A DNA stretch of 7,562 nucleotides from Beijerinckiaceae bacterium (GTDB lineage: Bacteria; Pseudomonadota; Alphaproteobacteria; Rhizobiales; Beijerinckiaceae): the NCBI GenBank assembly GCA_947456315.1, contig CANGRU010000070.1, forward strand, positions 1 through 7,562, given 5' to 3'. Positions 1 to 5,946 of this stretch are shown in pieces. The notes under the pieces are model-generated. The model saw only the letters and a program-made list of their open reading frames with translations. It had not been told where the DNA came from and ran no database searches. Position 1 is the first letter of the stretch. Every line of letters starts with the position of its first letter. Made by a program: the position numbers and the translations under genes.

Positions 1-658
1 GCCAAAAGAATTGCGCCCGCCGCACAACCCGGGCCTCACCATCATCGGTGCAGGCCTGCTCTGGGTCGGCTGGTACGGCTTCAACGGCGGCAGTGCACTG
101 ACTGCCGATGCTGCGGCTGGCAATGCCATTCTCGCAACCCATATGTCGGCTTCCGTTGCCGGCCTTGTGTGGATGGCGATTGAATGGATCCGCTTCGGTC
201 GCCCGAGTGTGGTCGGCACGGTGACCGGCGTTGTGGCGGGTCTGGCGACAGTCACACCGGCCTCCGGTTATGTCAGCCCGTTGGGTGGCTGCCTTCTGGG
301 TGTTGCAGGCGCGATTGTCTGCTTCTTCGCGGTCGATTTCGTGAAGCACAAGATGAAGGTCGATGACACGCTCGACGTTTTTGCCGTGCATGGTCTGGGT
401 GGCATTCTGGGCACTGTGCTGGTGGCCTTCCTCGCCCATCCGGCTCTCAATGGCGCGGGCTTTGGCGACAATGGCGATGCGATCACCCAGCTGAAAGTGC
501 AGCTGATGGGCGTGGCCGCCACCGTTGTCTGGTCGGGCGTGGTGACCTTCCTTCTGGTCGCGGGCATCCGGGCAACACTTGGTCTGCGGGCAAGCCCCGA
601 TGAAGTCGAGGAGGGGTTGGACCTCACCTCCCACGGGGAACGCAGCTACACGCTGTGA
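1..658 (+). CDS. amt: Ammonium channel/transporter Amt, C-terminal half (5' end outside window)
   Basis: This inner-membrane channel conducts ammonium/ammonia across the cytoplasmic membrane. The reading frame is open from base 2, so the gene starts upstream; the TTG at 11 is an internal leucine. About 218 residues remain. They match the C-terminal half of AmtB: the GFNGGSA motif (nt 77-97), whose Phe and Ser correspond to F215 and S219 of E. coli AmtB, and VDD...DVFAVHG with the second pore histidine (nt 389-391, H318 equivalent). About six hydrophobic segments are visible. The first twin histidine (H168) lies upstream and cannot be checked. The cytoplasmic tail ends in EEGLDLTSHGERSY, the conserved region that contacts the PII protein GlnK in AmtB, so post-translational control by GlnK is likely. 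In many proteobacteria glnK sits just upstream; that region is not visible. An intrinsic terminator follows 8 bases after the stop. The family call is firm; the exact paralogue is not. Confidence 0.96.
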   Translation, partial: PKELRPPHNPGLTIIGAGLLWVGWYGFNGGSALTADAAAGNAILATHMSASVAGLVWMAIEWIRFGRPSVVGTVTGVVAGLATVTPASGYVSPLGGCLLGVAGAIVCFFAVDFVKHKMKVDDTLDVFAVHGLGGILGTVLVAFLAHPALNGAGFGDNGDAITQLKVQLMGVAATVVWSGVVTFLLVAGIRATLGLRASPDEVEEGLDLTSHGERSYTL

Positions 659-665
659 GCATGTC

Positions 666-697
666 AAAAGGCGGCCTGCGGGCCGCCTTTTTCTTTT
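666..697 (+). terminator. Rho-independent terminator of amt
   Basis: An 11-bp perfect inverted repeat (AAAAGGCGGCC at 666-676 and GGCCGCCTTTT at 681-691) encloses the 4-nt loop TGCG. A T-rich tract follows to 697. It lies just behind the amt stop and ahead of the next operon, so it separates the two transcription units. The A-rich 5' foot could let it work on the other strand too, but no gene reads into it from that side. Confidence 0.93.
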
Positions 698-762
698 GCG
701 CAGTCCGTGCATAATCAGCCGGACCGAGACAGGACCGGGCCCGCCAAGATGGCCCGCCGCAC

Positions 763-769
763 GGGAGGA
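763..769 (+). promoter_or_regulatory. Shine-Dalgarno site fixing the iron-sulfur subunit start at 777
   Basis: GGGAGGA lies 7 nt before the ATG at 777. The frame is open further upstream, back into amt, but that stretch overlaps the amt terminator and has no family similarity. This site and the conserved N-terminus together choose 777 as the start. Confidence 0.85.
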
Positions 770-776
770 CAGGCTC

Positions 777-1244
777 ATGGCATCCATCACTCTGACGGTG
801 AACGGGAGCGCACGCACGATAGATGTGCGCGACCCCGACAAGCCGCTGCTCTACGCATTGCGCAACGACCTCAATCTCAAGGGCGCCAAATATGGCTGCG
901 GCCTTGGCCAATGCGGCGCTTGCACCGTCATCGTCGATGGCGAAGCGGTGCGCTCTTGCACCACACCCGTCTCGGCTTTTAGCGGCAAGAAGATCACGAC
1001 GATTGAAGGTCTGGGCTCACCCGAACAGCCGCACAAAGTGCAGGCCGCCTTTATCGCCGAACAGGCCGCGCAATGCGGCTATTGCACCAATGGCATGGTG
1101 ATGACCAGCGCAGCCCTGCTCGACAAAAACCCGAAACCCTCTGCCACCCAAGTGAAAGACGCACTCGCCCAGAATCTGTGCCGCTGCGGCACGCATGAGC
1201 GCATCGTCAATGCTGTGGTGAAGGCTGGAGGAGCACGCGGATGA
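777..1244 (+). CDS. [2Fe-2S] subunit of a molybdenum hydroxylase (IorA/NicA/CoxS type)
   Basis: This 155-residue electron-transfer subunit belongs to a xanthine dehydrogenase-family molybdenum hydroxylase. The N-terminal half is a plant-type ferredoxin fold with GCGLGQCGAC; cysteines 41, 46, 49 and 61 ligate the distal cluster. The C-terminal helical half holds QCGYC (C100, C103) and CRCG (C135, C137), which ligate the cluster nearest the molybdenum cofactor. Gln99 before the first of these is the position that contacts the pterin in related enzymes. The length matches stand-alone small subunits (about 150-165 residues). There is no signal peptide of its own, so it probably folds with its partner and is carried across the membrane by the partner's Tat signal. 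Its stop overlaps the partner's start (ATGA), showing tight translational coupling. Electrons should pass from the Mo centre through these clusters to an acceptor not encoded in the window. Family confidence is very high; the substrate is unknown. Confidence 0.96.
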   Translation: MASITLTVNGSARTIDVRDPDKPLLYALRNDLNLKGAKYGCGLGQCGACTVIVDGEAVRSCTTPVSAFSGKKITTIEGLGSPEQPHKVQAAFIAEQAAQCGYCTNGMVMTSAALLDKNPKPSATQVKDALAQNLCRCGTHERIVNAVVKAGGARG

Positions 1245-3436
1245 ACAGTCATACCTCGCGCCGCAATTTTCTGAAGAGCACAGGCGCTCTCTTCATCGCC
1301 ATTCCTTTTGCTTCCGAGCTGAAAGCCGAAGTCATCTCCGGCAAGACAGTCGATGCCGCACAAGTGGATGCCTATCTCGCACTCCATGCCGATGGTACGG
1401 CCACTATCTATTCCGGCAAGGTTGATCTTGGCACCGGCTTGCGCGCCGCCTTCCCGCAGATTGCGGCAGAAGAACTGGGCCTGCCGATCAACAAGATCAA
1501 ACTGATCGAAGGCGACACGCTGCTCACGCCTGATCAGGGCCCGACATCCGGCTCGAACGGCATTCCCAAAGGCGGCATGCAATTGCGTCAAGCCGCAGCC
1601 ACCGCGCGTCAGGCTTTGATCAAGCTGGCTTCTGAAAAACTTGGGCGACCTGTCGGCGAACTCGACGCCATTGATGGCGAAGTGCGCCCGAAAGCCGGTG
1701 GCGCTGGCGTCTCCTTCGCCAGCCTTGTGACCGACAAGGGTTTCGAGCTGAAACTCGATAGCAAAGCCCCCGTGCGCGACCCCAAGACGCATAAATATGT
1801 CGGCAAGCATGTGCCGCGCCCTGACATTCCGGCGAAGGCCACAGGTCGTCATGTCTATATGCATGACTTCGATGTGCCCGGCATGATGCATGGCCGCACA
1901 ATCCGCCCTGCCGTGATCGGTGCGGAACTTGTCTCGGTGGATGAAAGCTCGGTTGCCTCCATCCCCGGCGCCAAGGTTGTGCGCATCAAAAATTTCTTGG
2001 GCGTTGTCGCGCCTGATGAATGGGATGCTGTGCGCGCTGCCAAAATGCTCAAAGCCGAATGGAAAGGTGGCGGTCTGCCAACCGATTCCGCGGGGCTGCG
2101 CGATTATGTGAAAGCGCAAAAGGTCGGCTCGACCGAAGCGCTCGACAAGGCCGGTGATTTTGCAACCGCCTATGCAGCTGCGCCCAAAAAACTCTCCGGC
2201 GAGTTTTACTGGCCGACACAAAGCCATGCCTCGCTTGGGCCCTCTTGTGCCGTCGCCGATGTGAAAGACGGGGAAGCCACCATCTGGTGTTCCTCGCAAG
2301 GCACGCATCGCTATGCCAAGCATTTTGCGGATATGCTGGGCCTGCCCGCCAATAAAATGCGCGTGCATTATCTCGATGGCGCAGGCTGCTATGGCATGAA
2401 CGGCCATGAAGATGCCGCTGCGGATGCGGCCTTCATGTCGAAAGCCATTGGCAAGCCGGTGCGCGTGCAATGGACGCGTGAAGATGAACATGGGCTCGAC
2501 CCCAAAGGTCCGCCGCAGGTCATCACGCAGGAAGCGGCCTTGTCGGCCGATGGCAAGATTGTCGCCTGGCACACCACCATGCGCTGCCCCAAGCCCACGG
2601 ATAAATTGCCCACCATTCCCCTGCTCTCACCTGTGGAAGCGGATGCAAAACAGGTGAAGGGCATTGCCACAGGCTCTCTCTCATCAGGCGGCAAACCGCC
2701 TTATGATGTGCCAAATCTTCTCGTCGAAGTGCTGTGGCTCGAAGACACACCTTTGCGCGCCTCTCATTTGCGCGCGCCCGGCAAGATCGGCAATTGCTTG
2801 GCGGTGGAAACGTTCATGGATGAGCTGGCACTCGCTGCCGGCAAAGATCCTGTCGAGTTTCGTCTCGCCTATCTCTCCGATCCGCGTGGTCGCGAAGCGG
2901 TGGAGCGTGTGGCCAAACTCTTCAACTGGGACAAGCGCGTCGAACCGCGCCGCAACGGCAAGGGCCGCGGTATCGGCTTTACGCAATACAAGGGCGACGA
3001 AACCTATGTCGCCATTGCCATGGAAGTGGATGTCTCAGCCGACGGCCATATCAAAGTGACGCGTGTCGCCGCCACCCATGATTGCGGACAGATCATCTCG
3101 CCGGACGGCGTGCGTTCGCAAGTCGAAGGCTGTATTTTGCAGACCATCGGCCGCACACTCTTCGAAGAGGTGAAGTTCGACCGCAACCATGTGACGAGCC
3201 GTGATTGGGCGAGCTATCCGATCCTCACCTTCCCGGACGTGCCGGAACTGAAGATCGAATTGATCGACCGCCCGAACGAGCCACCGCGGGGCGCGGGTGA
3301 AGCGGCAACGGCTCCTGTGGCCGCGGCCCTTGCCAATGCCGTGTTCGATGCAACAGGCATTCGCCTGCGCACGGTGCCGTTCACAGCTGCGCGCCTGAAA
3401 TCGGCGATGGCCGAGACGGGCGTGAAATTCGGCTAG
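1241..3436 (+). CDS. Tat-exported molybdopterin-binding subunit of a xanthine dehydrogenase/aldehyde oxidase-family hydroxylase (IorB-like)
   Basis: The 731-residue large subunit binds the molybdenum cofactor and hydroxylates an aldehyde or N-heteroaromatic substrate with oxygen from water. The N-terminus is a Tat signal: SRRNFLK at residues 6-12, then a short hydrophobic stretch ending near A29, so the enzyme should act in the periplasm. Landmarks in order are GPTSGSNG (100-107), QSHASLGPSCAVA (327-339), GAGCYGMNGHED (380-391), RASHLRAPG (506-514) and PRGAGE (682-687). E687 sits at the position of the catalytic glutamate of this superfamily. The CoxL active-site loop with its CO-specific cysteine is absent, so CO dehydrogenase is unlikely. 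Start: GGAGGAG at 1227-1233 lies 7 nt before the ATG, which overlaps the upstream stop by 4 nt. No FAD subunit or cytochrome domain is seen, as in isoquinoline 1-oxidoreductase. The IorB-like layout is clear; the actual substrate (aldehyde, quinoline-like or nicotinate-like) is not. Confidence 0.94.
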   Translation: MNSHTSRRNFLKSTGALFIAIPFASELKAEVISGKTVDAAQVDAYLALHADGTATIYSGKVDLGTGLRAAFPQIAAEELGLPINKIKLIEGDTLLTPDQGPTSGSNGIPKGGMQLRQAAATARQALIKLASEKLGRPVGELDAIDGEVRPKAGGAGVSFASLVTDKGFELKLDSKAPVRDPKTHKYVGKHVPRPDIPAKATGRHVYMHDFDVPGMMHGRTIRPAVIGAELVSVDESSVASIPGAKVVRIKNFLGVVAPDEWDAVRAAKMLKAEWKGGGLPTDSAGLRDYVKAQKVGSTEALDKAGDFATAYAAAPKKLSGEFYWPTQSHASLGPSCAVADVKDGEATIWCSSQGTHRYAKHFADMLGLPANKMRVHYLDGAGCYGMNGHEDAAADAAFMSKAIGKPVRVQWTREDEHGLDPKGPPQVITQEAALSADGKIVAWHTTMRCPKPTDKLPTIPLLSPVEADAKQVKGIATGSLSSGGKPPYDVPNLLVEVLWLEDTPLRASHLRAPGKIGNCLAVETFMDELALAAGKDPVEFRLAYLSDPRGREAVERVAKLFNWDKRVEPRRNGKGRGIGFTQYKGDETYVAIAMEVDVSADGHIKVTRVAATHDCGQIISPDGVRSQVEGCILQTIGRTLFEEVKFDRNHVTSRDWASYPILTFPDVPELKIELIDRPNEPPRGAGEAATAPVAAALANAVFDATGIRLRTVPFTAARLKSAMAETGVKFG

Positions 3437-3444
3437 TCCCAGCG

Positions 3445-3526
3445 CCGTCATTGCGAGGAGCGCAAGCGACAAAGCAATCCAGAAACACACCATCTCTGGA
3501 TTGCTTCGCTTTGCTCGCAATGACGG
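3445..3526 (+). repeat. Palindromic intergenic repeat, full copy A
   Basis: The left arm begins CCGTCATTGCGAG (3445-3457) and ends AAGCAATCCAGA at 3483. The right arm runs from TCTGGATTGC (3495) to GCAATGACGG (3526). The arms pair as a 13-bp outer stem and a 12-bp inner stem. The left arm carries extra bases between them, including GCGCAAGC (3460-3467), which can form a 2-bp mini-hairpin with a GCAA loop. The repeat begins 8 nt after the hydroxylase stop, so it would lie in that mRNA's 3' end. Short frames through it give peptides that are translations of the repeat, not genes. Confidence 0.92.
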
Positions 3527-3537
3527 CTCTATTCCTT

Positions 3538-3581
3538 CCGTCATTGCGAGGAGGCCCAAAGGGCCGACGTGGCAATCCAGA
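3538..3581 (+). repeat. Palindromic intergenic repeat, half copy B (left arm only)
   Basis: This is the left arm alone: CCGTCATTGCGAG (3538-3550), GA, then GGCCCAAAGGGCC (3553-3565), a 5-bp hairpin with an AAA loop, then GAC and GGCAATCCAGA ending at 3581. No right arm follows; the ribosome-binding site of the next gene begins six bases later. It could instead pair with the right arm of copy A across the 11-nt spacer 3527-3537. Confidence 0.88.
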
Positions 3582-3596
3582 ACTATGGAGACATGA

Positions 3597-4580
3597 ATGT
3601 CCCGTCTCAAAATTCTTTTATCGACCCTTTTTATCTTCGCCGCGCCCGCCTTTGCGCAAACCAAAGTGACTGTCGTCACCTTTGCAGGTGCAACCAACCT
3701 GCCCGTCTGGATTGCGATGGACAAGGGCCATTTCGCCAAACAGGGCTTGGACGTCACGCATGAAGTCACACGCGGCTCGACCGCTGCGATTGAAGGGATG
3801 ATGAGCGGCAAATATCAATTTGCCTCGACAGCCTTCGACAATACGATTGCCAATGCCGAAGGCCAGGGCGATGTGTCGATCCCCGGCTATGATCTCGTTG
3901 GCATTGCCGGCGTGCATTCGGGCATGAACAAGATTGTCGTCACGCCCGAGATCAAAAGCTTTGCCGATCTCAAAGGCAAAGTGGTGGCGAGCGATGCATT
4001 GACCAGCGGCTATGGCCTCGTGCTGGTGCGCATTCTGGAAATGAACGGCCTGAAGCGCGAGCGTGATTTTTCAGCGCTTGCCGTGGGCTCGGGCCCCAAT
4101 CGTCTGAAGGCCATGTTGGAAGGCAAGGCGCAAGCCGCAGCCCTCTCCTCACCTGATGATATCGAAGCCAAGAAAGCGGGCATGCGTGTGCTGGCGGATG
4201 CGACAGAAATTATCGGCGCCTATCAGGGCTCGGCTTTTGTCGTGCGCCGCGCTTACGCAAAAGACCATGAGAAAGAAGTTGTCGCCTTTCTGCGCGCCAT
4301 GATTATCGCCAGCGACGAAGTTTTTGCCGACAAGGCCGGCGCCATTGCCACGATGCGGGCGCGCATCAAGGGTCTGTCTGCCGAAGATGCTGAAATCATC
4401 TATGGTGACATGACAGCCGGCAAAGGCGGGCTGAACCGCCGCGCGGCGATGAATATGGATGGCGTGAAAACACTGATCGCATTGCGCAATGAATTGAGCG
4501 GCGCAAAGAAGATCGACGCGCCGCCCAGCAAATATGTCGATCTCTCATTTTATGAAAAAGCGCTGGCAGGGCTCAAGTAA
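3597..4580 (+). CDS. Periplasmic substrate-binding protein, NMT1/THI5-like (ABC transporter, orphan here)
   Basis: This is a 327-residue secreted binding protein. It starts with a cleavable Sec signal: MSRLK, a hydrophobic core, then AFA before Q21, so cleavage after A20 is likely. There is no cysteine anywhere, so it is not a lipoprotein and has no disulfide. The mature part opens with VTFAGATNLPVWIAMDKGHFAKQGL (split as VTFAGATNLP, 27-36, and VWIAMDKGHF, 37-46), the first-lobe pattern of the SsuA/ThiY/NMT1 class. SFADLKGKVVA (from S121) is the usual inter-lobe strand. Relatives bind sulfonates, pyrimidine thiamine precursors, nitrate-like anions, riboflavin or aromatic acids, and the ligand cannot be predicted here. 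GGAG at 3587-3590 lies 6 nt before the ATG; an ATG at 3593 is out of frame. No permease or ATPase gene is beside it. It follows the hydroxylase operon on the same strand after 160 bases of repeats, so co-transcription is possible but unproven. Confidence 0.9.
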   Translation: MSRLKILLSTLFIFAAPAFAQTKVTVVTFAGATNLPVWIAMDKGHFAKQGLDVTHEVTRGSTAAIEGMMSGKYQFASTAFDNTIANAEGQGDVSIPGYDLVGIAGVHSGMNKIVVTPEIKSFADLKGKVVASDALTSGYGLVLVRILEMNGLKRERDFSALAVGSGPNRLKAMLEGKAQAAALSSPDDIEAKKAGMRVLADATEIIGAYQGSAFVVRRAYAKDHEKEVVAFLRAMIIASDEVFADKAGAIATMRARIKGLSAEDAEIIYGDMTAGKGGLNRRAAMNMDGVKTLIALRNELSGAKKIDAPPSKYVDLSFYEKALAGLK

Positions 4581-4589
4581 GAACAGTTC

Positions 4590-4676
4590 CCGTCATTGCG
4601 AGGAGCGAAGCGACGAAGCAATCCAGAAAGCCACACGTGAGGCCTCTAGATTGCTTCGCTGCGCTCGCAATGACGG
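4590..4676 (+). repeat. Palindromic intergenic repeat, full copy C
   Basis: This 87-bp copy lies 9 nt after the binding-protein stop. The left arm is CCGTCATTGCGAG (4590-4602), GA, GCGAAGC (4605-4611), GAC and GAAGCAATCCAGA (to 4627). The right arm is TCTAGATTGC (4645) to GCAATGACGG (4676). GCGAAGC is the sequence of a known exceptionally stable DNA mini-hairpin. The inner stem has one C-A mismatch (TCTAGA instead of TCTGGA), which would be a G-U pair in RNA from the - strand. The loop region contains CCACACGTGAGGCC, shared with copy D. Confidence 0.93.
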
Positions 4677-4698
4677 CGCAGAGGTTGCCCTCTATACC

Positions 4699-4785
4699 CC
4701 GTCATTGCGAGGAGCGAAGCGACGCGGCAATCCAGAAGGCCACACGTGAGGCCTCTGGATTGCTACGCTTTGCTCGCAATGACGG
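4699..4785 (+). repeat. Palindromic intergenic repeat, full copy D
   Basis: This copy is the same length (87 bp), orientation and subtype as copy C. The left arm runs from 4699 with the side hairpin GCGAAGC at 4714-4720 and ends GGCAATCCAGA at 4736. The right arm runs TCTGGATTGC (4754) to GCAATGACGG (4785). The interior GGCC-ACACGTGA-GGCC extends the stem. It ends 14 bases before the alcohol dehydrogenase stop on the opposite strand. Together with C it fills the convergent gap 4581-4799 and may act as a two-way transcript end; no T-tract terminator is present there. Confidence 0.93.
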
Positions 4786-4799
4786 GGAAGCGGCTTGCC

Positions 4800-5858
4800 T
4801 TACCGGCTGCCCTTCAGCGTCTTCATATCGATGACAAAGCGATATTTCACATCGCTCTTCAACATGCGCTCATAGGCTTCGTTGATCTTTTGCATCGGGA
4901 TTGTCTCGATGTGCGAGGCAATGCCATGCTTGGCGCAGAAATCGAGCATCTCTTGCGTCTCTTCGACGCCACCAATCAACGAGCCGACCAGCTGGCGGCG
5001 CTTCAAAATCAGATTGAACACGCCGGGTGCGGGATGGGGTGATGCAGGTGCGCCGACAAGACACATCACACCATCACGCTTCAAAGCGTTCAGATAGGGA
5101 TCAAGATCATGCGGGGCCGCGACCGTATTGATGATGAAGTCGTAGGTTGCAAATTCCTTTGCCATGGCCTCGGCATCTTTGGAAATGACCACACGCTCAG
5201 CACCCAGTGTCTTCGCATCATCCAGCTTGCCCGGCGATGTGGTGAACAAGGTGACATGCGCGCCCATGGCTTTGGCAATCTGGATCGCCATATGGCCGAG
5301 GCCGCCCAGACCCACCACGCCGACATTCTGGCCTGCTGACACGCGCCAACGGCGCATCGGGGAATAAGTGGTGATGCCCGCGCAGAGCAGCGGCGCCGCA
5401 GCAGCGAGATCAAGACCGGCAGGAATCTTCAGCACAAAAGCTTCATCGACAACGATGCGGTCCGAATAGCCACCATAAGTGTTTTCTGCGCCACCAAAGA
5501 GACTGCCATTATAGGTGCCGGTAAAACCATTTTCGCAATATTGCTCGAGACCATCCTTGCAGGATGCGCAATGGCGGCAGGAATCGACCATGCAGCCAAC
5601 GCCGACGAGATCATCGACCTTGAACTTGCTGACACCTGCGCCAACACGGCTGACGCGGCCGACAATTTCATGTCCGGGAACGCTGGGATAAAGCGTATTG
5701 CCCCATTCACCACGTGCTGTGTGCAGATCCGAATGGCAGACACCACAGAAGAGAATATCGATATCGACATCCTTTTCGCGAGGCTCACGACGCTCGAAAG
5801 AAAAAGGCGCCAAAGGAGCGCTGGCGTCTGTCGCGGCAAAGCCGAAAGCTTTGGTCAT
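4800..5858 (-). CDS. Zinc-dependent alcohol dehydrogenase / aldehyde reductase, YahK/cinnamyl alcohol dehydrogenase type
   Basis: This 352-residue cytosolic medium-chain dehydrogenase interconverts aldehydes and alcohols. The catalytic zinc site is visible as CGVCHSDLH (C41), GHE (H63, E64) and LLCAG (C159). The structural zinc is held by C94, C97, C100 and C108 in DSCRHCASCKDGLEQYC. The nucleotide fold has GLGGLGH (183-189), then HVTLFTTSPGK: a serine/lysine stretch after the second strand instead of an acidic residue suggests NADP(H) preference. The sequence follows E. coli YahK almost throughout (for example CAGITTYSP, NEAYERML, VKYRFVID), so broad-range aldehyde reduction is the likely role. 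Start: a TTG at 5870 is in frame, but it overlaps the Shine-Dalgarno GGAG; the ATG at 5858 lies 6 nt after that site and gives the usual N-terminus. The gene is convergent with the binding-protein gene and shares a strand with ahpF, 146 bases away. It could be a stress-detoxification enzyme; its true substrate is unknown. Confidence 0.95.
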   Translation of the reverse strand: MTKAFGFAATDASAPLAPFSFERREPREKDVDIDILFCGVCHSDLHTARGEWGNTLYPSVPGHEIVGRVSRVGAGVSKFKVDDLVGVGCMVDSCRHCASCKDGLEQYCENGFTGTYNGSLFGGAENTYGGYSDRIVVDEAFVLKIPAGLDLAAAAPLLCAGITTYSPMRRWRVSAGQNVGVVGLGGLGHMAIQIAKAMGAHVTLFTTSPGKLDDAKTLGAERVVISKDAEAMAKEFATYDFIINTVAAPHDLDPYLNALKRDGVMCLVGAPASPHPAPGVFNLILKRRQLVGSLIGGVEETQEMLDFCAKHGIASHIETIPMQKINEAYERMLKSDVKYRFVIDMKTLKGSR

Positions 5859-5864
5859 GATGTT

Positions 5865-5868
5865 CTCC
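5865..5868 (-). promoter_or_regulatory. Shine-Dalgarno site deciding the dehydrogenase start at 5858
   Basis: On the - strand this reads TTGGAG-AACATC-ATG. The GGAG core is 6 nt from the ATG at 5858 and lies inside the first codons of the longer frame that would begin at the TTG (5870). The upstream start is therefore very unlikely. Confidence 0.8.
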
Positions 5869-5916
5869 AAGTGAAGGGGATCAAGAGTGGCGCACCCTCA
5901 GTGATGCACACACAGA

Positions 5917-5946
5917 ATTAAACAGGTGTTGTAACCAAAATGCGAA
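5917..5946 (-). promoter_or_regulatory. Possible sigma70-type promoter for the alcohol dehydrogenase
   Basis: On the - strand, TTCGCA (5946-5941) and TTTAAT (5922-5917) are 18 bases apart and match the -35 and -10 consensus at 4 and 5 of 6 positions. This is the most A/T-rich part of the gap, and it would give an untranslated leader of about 50 nt. The -35 box overlaps the edge of the decayed repeat. Matches this short occur by chance, so this is only a candidate. Confidence 0.3.

Noticed and set aside
11..13. TTG as a start for the ammonium channel
   Set aside because: The frame is open upstream to the window edge and the flanking residues match an internal loop of Amt proteins, so the gene is truncated by the window.
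710..715. CATAAT as a -10 box for the hydroxylase operon
   Set aside because: The matching -35 position falls in the T-tract of the amt terminator and shows no consensus, so there is not enough to call a promoter.
579..776. N-terminal extension of the iron-sulfur subunit
   Set aside because: The frame is open, but it overlaps the amt end and the terminator and has no family similarity. GGGAGGA at 763-769 and the conserved N-terminus support the ATG at 777.
1079..2572. A 497-codon open frame on the - strand inside the molybdenum subunit gene
   Set aside because: It is fully antisense to a gene with clear family motifs. Its translation is rich in H, R, G and F with no recognisable domain, and it has no convincing ribosome-binding site. 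Long antisense frames are common in GC-rich genomes.
3545..3581. Half copy B as a rho-independent terminator
   Set aside because: The GGCCC-AAA-GGGCC hairpin is followed by GACGTGGC, not a T tract.
4590..4785. CRISPR-like direct repeats
   Set aside because: There are only two copies, each an imperfect palindrome with a shared loop, and the interval between them is not a set of unique spacers. They fit a dispersed palindromic repeat.
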